Below, in pieces: positions 47,365 through 56,344 of a DNA stretch of 64,000 nucleotides. The position numbers and the translations under genes were made by a program. The first letter of the stretch is position 1, and each line of letters opens with the position of its first letter. Under the pieces are notes generated by a model, which saw only the letters and a list, made by a program, of their open reading frames with translations, made no database searches and had not been told where the DNA came from. Source of the DNA: Nevskiaceae bacterium (GTDB lineage: Bacteria; Pseudomonadota; Gammaproteobacteria; Steroidobacterales; Steroidobacteraceae); the NCBI GenBank assembly GCA_018883185.1, contig VEQP01000006.1:42103-106102 (forward strand). Direction: 5' to 3'.

Positions 47365-48000
47365 TCAACGTTTTAGCAGCGGCTTGAGTACCGGCCATAC
47401 CGCATCGAGCATCACGGGCTGGGCTTTGGCCGTCGGATGCAGGCCATCGGCCTGCAGCATGCCGGGGACGAGGGCGATCTTGTCCAAGAAAAACGGTTCG
47501 AACGCCAACTGATACCGGCGGGCGAGGTCGGCAAAGATTCGCTCGAAGCCTGCCGCATAGCGCGGACCGTAGTTCGGCGGCATTTTCATGCCGAGCAGCA
47601 CCACTTCGGCTCCCGCCGCCTCGGACAACTGGATCATTTTTTCGAGGTTGGCCCGCGACGTCTCGAGCGGCAGACCGCGCAATCCGTCGTTGCCGCCAAG
47701 TTCCAGCACCACGATCTGCGGCTTGTGAATATTTAGGGCCCGAGGCAGTCGGGCCAGGCCGCCGGTCGTCGTTTCGCCACTGACGCTGGCATTGACGACG
47801 CGGTATCCGTACCCTTGCGTCTTCAGTCGGCCTTGCAACAGGGAGACCCAGCCCTCCCCGAGGGTAAGGCCGTAGCCCGCACTGACGCTGTCGCCCAGCA
47901 CGAGGATCGTGCCGGGCTTGTCGGCTGCTGCCGAGCCGCCCACGGGCAAGGCTGCCAACGCGAGCAACATGCCCATAACGAAGGATCGTTTCGTGACCAA
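47365..48000 (-). CDS. tesA: Arylesterase/acyl-CoA thioesterase, TesA type (exported GDSL hydrolase)
   Basis: An SGNH hydrolase of about 211 residues with block I VLGDSVSAGYGL, the Asn block ELGGNDGLRG and the catalytic DGLHP near the C-terminus. TesA is periplasmic and cleaves acyl thioesters and aryl esters. TTG 48000 is chosen: it has GAGGA eight bases upstream and gives a basic n-region (VTKRSF) before the hydrophobic core that ends GGSAAADK, whereas ATG 47976 would lack positive charge. The TTG start overlaps the divergent ABC gene start by eight bases. Confidence 0.88.
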   Translation of the reverse strand: MVTKRSFVMGMLLALAALPVGGSAAADKPGTILVLGDSVSAGYGLTLGEGWVSLLQGRLKTQGYGYRVVNASVSGETTTGGLARLPRALNIHKPQIVVLELGGNDGLRGLPLETSRANLEKMIQLSEAAGAEVVLLGMKMPPNYGPRYAAGFERIFADLARRYQLAFEPFFLDKIALVPGMLQADGLHPTAKAQPVMLDAVWPVLKPLLKR

Positions 48001-48670
48001 AGATATCGTCCTCGAAGCCCGAAAACTCTGCAAACAGGTTAGCAGCCCGGAAGGCCCGCTGACCATCGTCGATGACGTCGACTTTCAAGTCACCGCCGGG
48101 GAGTCGGTCGCCATCGTCGGTGCCTCGGGTGCCGGCAAGTCGACCCTGCTGGCGCTACTCGCCGGTCTCGACACGCCGACCACGGGCAGTGTGCTGCTGG
48201 CTGGCGAAGATCTCACCCACCTCGATGAGGACGGGCGCGCCCGTCTGCGTGCGGCGCGGGTGGGGTTCGTCTTCCAGTCGTTTCACCTTGTTCCGGCGCT
48301 GACCGCGCTCGAGAACGTGATGCTGCCCCTCGAACTCGCCGGTCGGTCGGATGCTCGCCCGGTGGCCTTGGCGGCGCTCGAGCGCGTGGGGCTAAAGGGG
48401 CGCACGGGCCACTATCCTCGGCAGTTGTCGGGCGGTGAGCAGCAGCGCGTGGCGATCGCCCGGGCGTTCGTCACCGAACCTGCCGTGTTGTTTGCCGACG
48501 AACCAACCGGCAATCTCGACACGGTCACGGGTGCGCGCATCGCCGATTTGCTGTTCGATCTGAACGCGCGCTCGCACACGACACTCGTGCTCGTGACCCA
48601 TGACCGGACGCTCGCTGCGCGCTGTGCACGCATGTGGGTGATGGAGGCGGGACGACTCGTCCCGGGCTGA
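47993..48670 (+). CDS. ybbA: ABC transporter ATP-binding protein, YbbA/LolD type
   Basis: This ATPase of about 225 residues has Walker A GASGAGKS, signature [15 protein letters not shown] and Walker [13 protein letters not shown]. It is of the LolD/MacB class that powers FtsX-fold permeases. GTG 47993 is chosen because AAGGA lies seven bases upstream; ATG 47969 would add eight residues and overlap tesA more deeply. Divergence from tesA and pairing with the next gene reproduce the E. coli tesA-ybbA-ybbP locus. Confidence 0.92.
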   Translation: MTKDIVLEARKLCKQVSSPEGPLTIVDDVDFQVTAGESVAIVGASGAGKSTLLALLAGLDTPTTGSVLLAGEDLTHLDEDGRARLRAARVGFVFQSFHLVPALTALENVMLPLELAGRSDARPVALAALERVGLKGRTGHYPRQLSGGEQQRVAIARAFVTEPAVLFADEPTGNLDTVTGARIADLLFDLNARSHTTLVLVTHDRTLAARCARMWVMEAGRLVPG

Positions 48671-48673
48671 CGC

Positions 48674-51175
48674 ATGCTGCAACGCGCCTTGCAACTGGGT
48701 CTACGCATGCTGGGTCGCGAGTGGCGCTCCGGTGAACTCGGTGTACTGCTGCTCGCGCTGACCGTGGCGGTCGGGGCGCTTACCGGCGTCGGTTTCCTGG
48801 TCAATCGCATCAGCCAGTCGGTCGCGCTTCAGGCGAACGAGGTGCTGGCAGCGGATCTGCGTCTCGAGGCCTCGAGTGCACCAGATGATCGGTATGCTCG
48901 CGAAGCCGAGCGTCGTGCGCTGCGCACGGCGCGCACCACGAGCGTACTCAGCGTGGTGTTCTCCGGTGATCGCAACCAGCTCGCCAATCTGCGCGCCGTC
49001 AGCGGCGCCTACCCGTTGCGCGGCGCGCTCGGCGTGTCCTCGACCGTCTTTGGCACGGCGCAGTTGCGCGCCACGGGTCCGAAGCCGGGTGAGGTGTGGC
49101 CTGACTCCAAGCTCTTGGCGGCACTCGGTGTAGCCGTGGGCGATACGGTGTCTGTCGGTGCGCGTAGCTTCCGCGTTTCGCAAGTGCTGATTTCGCGACC
49201 TGACCAAGGTGGTGGCTTCGGCGAGCTTGCGCCGTCGCTGCTCATGAACCTCGCCGACCTGCCCTCGACGCAACTGCTGCAGCCGGGCTCGCGCGCCAGC
49301 CACGCGCTGTTGTTTGCCGGGGAGCGTGAGGCGATCGCCGAATTCAAACCCTGGCTCGAGCGCGAGCGCCAGCGCGGCGAACGCCTGCGCGACGTGCGCG
49401 AGGCGAGCCCGCAAATCCAATCAGCCATCGACCGGGCCGGCCGCTTCCTGAGCCTTGCGAGTCTGGTGGCGGTGTTGCTCTGCGCCATCGCGGTGGCGAT
49501 GTCGGCGCGGCGCTACGTTAAGCGGCATCTGGATTCGGTCGCGCTGCTGAAGACGCTCGGTGCCTCGAGCAATTTCACGCTGACCGTCAGCCTCGTGCAG
49601 TTGCTGCTGATCGCCCTTGCCGCGGCGCTGCTCGGTTCGGCATTCGGTTATGTCGTGCAGAGTTGGCTCGTGCAGGCACTGCAGGGTTTGCTGCGCGCCG
49701 ATCTGCCGCCGCCTGATCTTGTGCCCTTGGCGCTCGGCTTTCTCACAGCGGTCTCGCTGCTTGCGGGCTTCGCGCTGCCGCCCTTGCTGCAGTTGTCCCG
49801 CGTGCCTGCGATCCGCGTGCTGCGCCGTGATATGGGTCCCCCGCCGCCGGCGGTGTGGTTGGCCTTCGGTCCGGCCGTCGCCGCGGTGACTTTCCTCGTC
49901 TATTGGGTGGTGCGCGACTGGACGTTCTTCCTGATCTTTGTCGCAGGCTTGGCGCTCTTCGTCGTCGTGCTCGCTGCTGCCGGTGCGCTGCTCGTGAAGT
50001 TCGCTGCGGCGATGCGTGGCACGGTGGGCGTCTCGTGGCGCTACGGCGTCGCCAATCTCAGCCGCCGCCGCGCCGAGAGCATCGTACAGATCGTCGCCTT
50101 CGGTCTCGGCATCATGATCCTGTTGCTGCTGGCCGTGGTACGCAACGACTTGCTGACGGATTGGCGCAAGAGTTTGCCTGCTGATCTGCCGAACTTCTTT
50201 TTCATCAACATTCCGCCCGATCAGCGTGAGCAATTCTTCGACTACCTCGACGCCGAGGGCGCAAAGACGGCACGTGCACTACCGATGATCCGCGCCCGTC
50301 TCACCGCGCTCAACGGTAAGCCGGTCGAGACGTTGCAATTCGCCGATCCGCGCGGCGAGGGCTATTCTCAGCGCGATCAGAACATCACCTGGCAAGCGGA
50401 GCTGGGCAACGACAATCGCCTCGTCACCGGCCGCTGGTGGACCGAAGCGGATCACGGCAAGCCGCTCGTATCGATTTCCGAGGAGTATCAGCAGGGCCTC
50501 GGACTCAAGATCGGCGATCGCATGACCTTCGATGTGGCAGGCGAAACGATCGAAGCCGAAGTGGCGAGCGTGCGGCACATCAAGTGGGACAGCTTCCAGC
50601 CGAACTTCTTCGTGGTGTTTCCGCCGGGGCTGCTCGATGAGCTCGCCGGCACCTGGATGACCAGTGCCTACTTCAAGCCGGGCGATGGCGGGGTGATTGC
50701 AGAACTCGTGCGTCGCTTCCCGAGTGTGTCCGTGTTCGATCTCGACGATCTGCTCGCGCAAGTGCGCTCGGTGATCGACAAGGCCGTGTTTGCCGTGCAA
50801 AGCGTGTTCGTGTTCACGCTGTTCGCAGGCCTGACGGTGCTGCTCGCGGCCGTGCAAGCCACGCGTGACGAGCGGCGTTACGAGAGCGCCATGCTGCGTA
50901 CGCTCGGCGCGAGCCGAGCGACCGTGACCCGCGGCATCCTCGCCGAGTTTACGGCGCTTGGACTGCTGTCTGGTTTGCTCGCGGCGACCGGCGCCTCTAT
51001 CGCGGGCTATGTGCTCGCGCACCAAGTACTGCAGGTGCCGTATGCCTTTGATCTGACCATCTGGATCATCGGTCTAATCGGGGGCGCCTTGCTCGTGGCA
51101 ATGAGTGGTTGGCTCGCTACGCGCTCGGTGCTGCGGCAGCCGCCTGCGAGTAGTTTGCGGGGCGCCGCGCCGTGA
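48674..51175 (+). CDS. ybbP: FtsX-type ABC permease, YbbP-like
   Basis: This 833-residue inner-membrane permease has about ten transmembrane helices in two FtsX units (around 250-430 and 700-825) and two large periplasmic regions. That build is typical of YbbP and distinct from the four-helix MacB type. The start has LQLGLRMLGREWRSGELGVL. It follows its ATPase by three bases. The exported substrate of YbbAP is unknown. Its stop overlaps the start of the next gene (GTGA). Confidence 0.92.
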   Translation: MLQRALQLGLRMLGREWRSGELGVLLLALTVAVGALTGVGFLVNRISQSVALQANEVLAADLRLEASSAPDDRYAREAERRALRTARTTSVLSVVFSGDRNQLANLRAVSGAYPLRGALGVSSTVFGTAQLRATGPKPGEVWPDSKLLAALGVAVGDTVSVGARSFRVSQVLISRPDQGGGFGELAPSLLMNLADLPSTQLLQPGSRASHALLFAGEREAIAEFKPWLERERQRGERLRDVREASPQIQSAIDRAGRFLSLASLVAVLLCAIAVAMSARRYVKRHLDSVALLKTLGASSNFTLTVSLVQLLLIALAAALLGSAFGYVVQSWLVQALQGLLRADLPPPDLVPLALGFLTAVSLLAGFALPPLLQLSRVPAIRVLRRDMGPPPPAVWLAFGPAVAAVTFLVYWVVRDWTFFLIFVAGLALFVVVLAAAGALLVKFAAAMRGTVGVSWRYGVANLSRRRAESIVQIVAFGLGIMILLLLAVVRNDLLTDWRKSLPADLPNFFFINIPPDQREQFFDYLDAEGAKTARALPMIRARLTALNGKPVETLQFADPRGEGYSQRDQNITWQAELGNDNRLVTGRWWTEADHGKPLVSISEEYQQGLGLKIGDRMTFDVAGETIEAEVASVRHIKWDSFQPNFFVVFPPGLLDELAGTWMTSAYFKPGDGGVIAELVRRFPSVSVFDLDDLLAQVRSVIDKAVFAVQSVFVFTLFAGLTVLLAAVQATRDERRYESAMLRTLGASRATVTRGILAEFTALGLLSGLLAATGASIAGYVLAHQVLQVPYAFDLTIWIIGLIGGALLVAMSGWLATRSVLRQPPASSLRGAAP

Positions 51176-52893
51176 GTTCGCGGCCGACGCGCCACGGCAT
51201 GGTCGGGTGGTATGACCCGAAAGTGCTGTTGCAGTCGGCCTGGATGCTCACGCTGTCGAATATCTTTGGCCGGCACTCGGACCCGCGGCTGATCGAGGCG
51301 CTCGCCAGTCAGCCGCAGGGGGCGTTTGATCTCGAAGGTAACGACGTCGGATTCGACTTCGTGAGCGATGTGGGCGATGGATTCAATTCCACCTACGCCG
51401 TCGCCACCGCGATTGCGCGTCCCGAACTCGAGGCCGAGGATGCGGCTGGGCACAAGCACGTCACACGCGGCGGTGAGGTGCTGGTGTTTGGTGGCGATGA
51501 GGTGTACCCGTACCCGACTCGCGAGGCGTATGAGCAGCGCACCGAGCAGCCCTATGCCGCGGCTTTCGAGGCCGCGGGGCGTCGCCCGCGAGTGTTCGCG
51601 CTACCCGGCAATCACGATTGGTACGACAGTTTGGTTGCGTTTTCGCGCACCTTCTGTCGACCGGCGCGCGGCTTCGCCGGCTGCCAGACGGGACAGACCC
51701 GCAGTTACTTCGCGTTGCGCTTGCCCGGTGATTGGTGGTTGCTGGCGGTCGATCTGCAGTTTGGTGCGCAGATCGACGAGCCGCAGGAGAAATATTTCGT
51801 CGATATCGCAGCGCAGATGAGCCCCGCGGCACACATCATCGTTTGCGTGCCTAGCCCGCAGTGGATCTACGCGACGAGTTACCCGGGTGAACCCAAGTAC
51901 AACGATGCGACGCTACAGCGTATCGAGCGCGAAATTCTCGGCCGTCGAGTGGCGGTGTGGCTGACGGGTGACCTGCACCACTACAAGCGCCACGAAGCGG
52001 CTGATGGACGCCAGAAAATCATCTCCGGCGGTGGCGGTGCCTTCCTGCATCCGACCCATGTCCCGGAGCCGCTTGAACTGCAGGGCGGCTATCAGCAAAA
52101 GGCGGCATGGCCCGATGCCGCGCAATCGCGCCGCTTGCATCGTGGACATTGGCGATTCCCGTGGCTCAATCCGCGCTTCATGCCGCTGATCGGCAGCGTC
52201 TATCTGCTGTCGGTGTGGTTCGCGGTCAGCGGCTTCTTCGATTTCGATGCGCAAATCTGCAGTGCCCGGGATTTCGGTTGCGCGCTTGGCTTGTCGCTGC
52301 GCGCCGCGCTCACCGATCCGGCGCACGGGCTTTGGCTCGCTACCGTGGTTGGTGGATTCATTTTTTTCACCGATACGCACGTGCGCTGGTACCGGTTCGT
52401 CGGCGGCGCCATCCACGCCACATTGCACTTGCTGGCGGCATTCAGTCTTGGCTGGTGCGGCTACGTGCTAGCCGAGGGCTTGCTCGGCGAGTCGGCGCTG
52501 TGGCTGCCGGAACTCGTCATCGTTCTGGCATGCCTGCTCGCGTTCACGCTGGGCGGTGCACTCGGTGCGTGGATCCTCGGTGCCTACCTGCACGTGTCGC
52601 TGGCGGCGTTCGGGCGGCATGCCAACGAGGCGTTTTCGGCGCTGCGCATCGAAGACTACAAGCAGTGGCTGCGTTGCCGTGTGCGGGCGAGCGGCGAACT
52701 CGAGATCGACTCGCTTGGCATCGCGCGCGTGCCGCGACGCTGGCGCGAGACACCGAGCGGAATCGTCGCCGATGATCCGAACGCCAGCACGCCGCGCCTG
52801 ATCGAGCGAGTGGTGTTGCGACCACGGATCGAGGGCGGATACGCCGTGCACGGCATCGACATGCAAGGGCGCCGATACGGCGCTGCGGGGTGA
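51172..52893 (+). CDS. Metallophosphoesterase with C-terminal membrane domain
   Basis: This 573-residue calcineurin-like phosphoesterase has metal-ligand motifs LPGNHDWYDSLVAF (near 143) and WLTGDLHHYKRHE (near 263); the first Asp motif may lie in VSDVGDGFNS (near 65). Helices between about 328 and 480 form a membrane domain, and a soluble tail follows. The start is GTG 51172, overlapping the permease stop, so it is translationally coupled to the YbbAP-like exporter. No substrate can be assigned. A link between a membrane phosphatase and this exporter is not one I recognise from described systems. Confidence 0.8.
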   Translation: MSSRPTRHGMVGWYDPKVLLQSAWMLTLSNIFGRHSDPRLIEALASQPQGAFDLEGNDVGFDFVSDVGDGFNSTYAVATAIARPELEAEDAAGHKHVTRGGEVLVFGGDEVYPYPTREAYEQRTEQPYAAAFEAAGRRPRVFALPGNHDWYDSLVAFSRTFCRPARGFAGCQTGQTRSYFALRLPGDWWLLAVDLQFGAQIDEPQEKYFVDIAAQMSPAAHIIVCVPSPQWIYATSYPGEPKYNDATLQRIEREILGRRVAVWLTGDLHHYKRHEAADGRQKIISGGGGAFLHPTHVPEPLELQGGYQQKAAWPDAAQSRRLHRGHWRFPWLNPRFMPLIGSVYLLSVWFAVSGFFDFDAQICSARDFGCALGLSLRAALTDPAHGLWLATVVGGFIFFTDTHVRWYRFVGGAIHATLHLLAAFSLGWCGYVLAEGLLGESALWLPELVIVLACLLAFTLGGALGAWILGAYLHVSLAAFGRHANEAFSALRIEDYKQWLRCRVRASGELEIDSLGIARVPRRWRETPSGIVADDPNASTPRLIERVVLRPRIEGGYAVHGIDMQGRRYGAAG

Positions 52894-52951
52894 CCGGGGG
52901 TCGGGGAACCTGTACCGTGCCGCACAGTCCGACCAACATGCCGGGAGGTGG

Positions 52952-54481
52952 ATGATGCGAGCAGATGGAAAACGGGTCGAGCGGCTGGCGCTAGGCGTCA
53001 TTGCATGGGTCTCATGTGTCGTATCTGCGATCGCCTCTGCGGGCGACACCGCAATCACCATCTACAGTTCCGCCGTACCCGGCGCCATCCCAGCCGAGTT
53101 CTACCGCCCCGTGGCAGGGGCTGAGGGGCTGAGCGGCGGCCAGGGCGTTCCGGGTTTTGCCATCGTGCGCGACGAGCGTGAACTGACCTTGCCAGCGGGT
53201 CGATCCGTCCAACGCTTCGTCGACGTCGCCGCATACATCGATCCCACCACCGTCAACTTCGTCTCGCTCACCGACCCCGGCACTCGGGTGCTCGAACAGA
53301 GTTACCAGTTTGATCTCGTCAGTGCGCAGAAATTACTGCAGAAGCATGTGGGCCGCACTGTCACCGTCGAGCGCAACGCCGCGGGCGCCGGCAACACCGT
53401 GTCGGGCACGTTGTTATCCGCTACAGACGGTCTCGTGTTGCGCGCGAGCGATGGCTCGATCACCACGCTCAAAGATTACGCCACAGCCCGCTTTGCCGAA
53501 CTGCCTGGCGGACTTATCACGCGACCCACCCTCGAGTGGTCGCTTAATTCACCGCGCGGCGGCAAGCAGCGCACGCGCGTGTCATATGAGACGGGCGGGG
53601 TGACGTGGTGGGCCGACTACAACCTCGTCTTCAACCCCGGCAAAGATGCCAACAGCGGGCAGCTCGATATATCGGCCTGGGTGAGCATCCTCAACATGTC
53701 GGGCGCGTCGTTCCAGAACACGCGCCTGAAGCTCGTCGCGGGCGACGTGCAGCGCAACCAGTCGGTCACGCTGCGACGCTCGGTGCGCGCCGAGGCGGTG
53801 GCGATGGCCGACTCGCCGCCCGGGTTCACGGAAAAAGCCTTCTCCGAGTTTCATCTCTACACGCTCGGTCGGCCGGCGGATCTGCCGGACAACTCCACCC
53901 GCCAGCTCGAACTCTTCGAGCAGGTGCGGCAGGTGCCGGCGCGCAAGCAGCTTGTTTACCGCGGGGCCGAGAGTTTCTTTGGGGGCCCCATCCTCGATCG
54001 CGAGGTCGGAGTGGGCGGTACCGGCAAGGTCGATGTCTATCTCGAGTTCCGCAACGATCGTGCAGCCGGCCTTGGCGTGCCACTGCCTGCTGGGCGCATT
54101 CGCGTCTCGCAACTCGACACGGCTGATGGCAGCTTGGAATTCATTGGCGAAGACCGCCTCGATCACACCCCTAAGGACGAGAAGGTTCGCATCCGGCTCG
54201 GTTCGGCGTTCGATGTGGTGGGTGAGCGCAAGCAAGTGGACTTCGCCGTCGACACGCGCGCGCGCTGGCTGGAAGAAGAAGTTGAGATCCGGGTGCGTAA
54301 CCGGAAGAACGAGGCGGTTGAGGTGTCAGTAGTCGAGGGACTGTACCGCACGCCAAACTGGAAGCTGCTCAGCCGCAGCCAAGAGTACACACGGCAGGAT
54401 GCGCGGACGGTGGTGTTTCCGCTGAAGATTGCCAGCGATGCCGAAGCGGTGGTGCGCTACCGCGTGCGCTACAACTGGTAA
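52952..54481 (+). CDS. DUF4139 domain-containing exported protein
   Basis: This 509-residue protein has a signal peptide (about 1-31) and a beta-rich body. The DUF4139 region is recognisable from SYETGGVTWWADYNLVF (near 210) and DVYLEFRNDRAAGLGVPLPAG (near 360) to the C-terminal block with VEEEVEIRVRN-like strands. Function of the family is unknown. Start is the doubled ATG at 52952, with GGGAGG just before it. The 3' end overlaps the opposing TetR gene by 13 bases. Confidence 0.78.
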   Translation: MMRADGKRVERLALGVIAWVSCVVSAIASAGDTAITIYSSAVPGAIPAEFYRPVAGAEGLSGGQGVPGFAIVRDERELTLPAGRSVQRFVDVAAYIDPTTVNFVSLTDPGTRVLEQSYQFDLVSAQKLLQKHVGRTVTVERNAAGAGNTVSGTLLSATDGLVLRASDGSITTLKDYATARFAELPGGLITRPTLEWSLNSPRGGKQRTRVSYETGGVTWWADYNLVFNPGKDANSGQLDISAWVSILNMSGASFQNTRLKLVAGDVQRNQSVTLRRSVRAEAVAMADSPPGFTEKAFSEFHLYTLGRPADLPDNSTRQLELFEQVRQVPARKQLVYRGAESFFGGPILDREVGVGGTGKVDVYLEFRNDRAAGLGVPLPAGRIRVSQLDTADGSLEFIGEDRLDHTPKDEKVRIRLGSAFDVVGERKQVDFAVDTRARWLEEEVEIRVRNRKNEAVEVSVVEGLYRTPNWKLLSRSQEYTRQDARTVVFPLKIASDAEAVVRYRVRYNW

Positions 54482-55098
54482 GCGCGAGCGAATACTTTGA
54501 CGTGCTCGTCGATGAGCGCGTCCACCGCGAGCGGCCGGCAACGCGTGCCGCCGAGATCGTGCTGGTGCAGCAGCGCTAGCAACAGCGGCGAGATCAGCAT
54601 CAGCGCGGCATGCCGCGTGTCACATTCGACGATCACGCCGCGCGTGCGATAGCCCTGCAGCCGGGCCTCGAGTGATTGCAGCGTCGGTTCGAGCACATCG
54701 ACGAGATAGTCGAGTGCCGTGCCGCGATGACGCAGGCCTTCGGCAAGTCCGATGCGATGCAGCGCTCCGACCGTGCCGCTGGTCCAGCCGCGCACCAGCC
54801 GTTGCAGGACATCGCGCAGCGACGCTTCGAGGTCCATCTCGAGCGGGTCCGGTGCGCGCGTGTGCTCGAGGTGACGCTGCCCCGACTGCAGGTAGTGGGC
54901 GAAGACGGCTTTGATCAGGCTTTCCCGGTCACCGAAGTAGTGACGCAGCGTGGCCACGCTCACCCCGGCGGCCAGGGCTAATTCACGAAAGCTCGGGGTC
55001 TGACCATTTTGTAGCGAGAGCCGTTCTTTCGCCTTTGAAATCAGGGCGTTACGGCGTTCCTCGAACTGTGCGTTACGGGCACCGGCGACTCTGGCCAT
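54469..55098 (-). CDS. TetR family transcriptional regulator
   Basis: This 209-residue regulator has an N-terminal helix-turn-helix (SFRELALAAGVSVATLRHYFGDRESLIKAVF split over residues 37-67) and a ligand-binding helical body. It is divergent from the adaptor-permease-ATPase operon, so it probably represses that exporter and responds to its substrate. The 90-base gap between them would hold the operator; a clean palindrome was not identified there. Confidence 0.88.
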   Translation of the reverse strand: MARVAGARNAQFEERRNALISKAKERLSLQNGQTPSFRELALAAGVSVATLRHYFGDRESLIKAVFAHYLQSGQRHLEHTRAPDPLEMDLEASLRDVLQRLVRGWTSGTVGALHRIGLAEGLRHRGTALDYLVDVLEPTLQSLEARLQGYRTRGVIVECDTRHAALMLISPLLLALLHQHDLGGTRCRPLAVDALIDEHVKVFARAYQL

Positions 55099-55188
55099 GG
55101 CAGGTCCGATAGAAAAAGTGTGAATTGATTAGACCATGTGGGTTAAGATATTGCAACGGATTGCAGTGCACCAAGGATCAGGCGCCCC

Positions 55189-56328
55189 ATGGCTTTCGAC
55201 GAACCCGAACGCAGTTTTCTCTCCCGCTATCGCTACCTCGTGCTCGGCGTACTCGTCGTCGCACTCGCGGCACTCTTTGCCTATCGCTCCTCGCGCCCCA
55301 CTCCGGTCGGCGTGGTCGAGGCTGCAGCGGGACCGGCAGAGCGCGTGCTTGCGGTGTCGGGTCGCACGCGCCCACAGGTGACCGTCACCATCGTGCCGAA
55401 GAGCGCAGGCCAAATTGTCTCTCTCGCCAAGGAAGAGGGCGAGACCGTGCGCGCCGGCGAGTTGCTCGTGCAACTCGAGGCCGATGCGCCGCGCGCCGCG
55501 CTCGATGAGGTCGGCGCGAAGATCACGCTGCAGCAGCGCGCCGTCGCCGAGGCTGAGCGCAGCTTCAAGCGCATCGAGCAGCTGCGCCAACAGGGCCTTG
55601 CCACCGTCAAAGAATTCGACGCCGCTAAATTCGAACTTGACCAGGCCCGTGTTTCGCTCGAGGGTCTCGCAGCCTCACGCCGCGAAGTCGCCTCGCGGCT
55701 CCGCGACAACAGCATCGTCGCACCCGTCAGTGGCGTGGTGTTGTCTCGCCCGGTCGATCGCGGTCAGGTGGTCAGCGCACAGACGGTGATCTACGAGATC
55801 GCGCCGCTCGCCGACGTCGAGATCGAAGCCGACATCGATGAGCGCTATCTGCCCGAAGTGCGCGAAGGCATGAAAGCCGACATCCTCGTCGCCGGCCGCG
55901 CCGCGCCGCTTGCCGCTACCCTCTACTACGTCTCGCCGAAAGTGGACCCGCGTACCGGCGGCGCGAAGGTGCGACTGCGGCTCGACACGAAGGTCGAGGA
56001 CCTACGCTCCGGTCTGACCGCCGATGTGAACCTCGTCATCGAGCGGCGTGAGCAGGCCGTTACCGTGCCGCGCAGCGCCATTCTTGGTCGGGGCGCCGGT
56101 GCACGCGTGCTCACCGTGAAGAACGATATGGTGACCGAGCAGGCGATCCGCTTCCTCGAATGGCCTAGCGATCGCGTGATCGTCCTCGAGGGACTCACCG
56201 GCGGACAGTTGCTGCTCGCGAGCCCGCGCGCCGAACTCATCGGTGAGAACGTACTTCCGACGCGTGATCTGGCGGCCTTGCCTGCAGGCGAACGTCCGCG
56301 CGGCTCCGATGCCCGCAAGGCGATGTAG
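55189..56328 (+). CDS. Periplasmic adaptor (HlyD/MacA-type membrane fusion protein)
   Basis: This 379-residue adaptor has one N-terminal membrane helix (about 18-38), a lipoyl-like half (VTIVPKSAGQIVSLAKEEGE), a coiled-coil hairpin (about 100-165), the second lipoyl half (VAPVSGVVLSRPVDRGQVV) and beta-barrel domains. It would link the inner-membrane exporter to an outer-membrane channel. It is the first gene of a three-gene operon facing the TetR gene. Confidence 0.9.
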   Translation: MAFDEPERSFLSRYRYLVLGVLVVALAALFAYRSSRPTPVGVVEAAAGPAERVLAVSGRTRPQVTVTIVPKSAGQIVSLAKEEGETVRAGELLVQLEADAPRAALDEVGAKITLQQRAVAEAERSFKRIEQLRQQGLATVKEFDAAKFELDQARVSLEGLAASRREVASRLRDNSIVAPVSGVVLSRPVDRGQVVSAQTVIYEIAPLADVEIEADIDERYLPEVREGMKADILVAGRAAPLAATLYYVSPKVDPRTGGAKVRLRLDTKVEDLRSGLTADVNLVIERREQAVTVPRSAILGRGAGARVLTVKNDMVTEQAIRFLEWPSDRVIVLEGLTGGQLLLASPRAELIGENVLPTRDLAALPAGERPRGSDARKAM

Positions 56329-56344
56329 GCGGAGCACCTGAACC

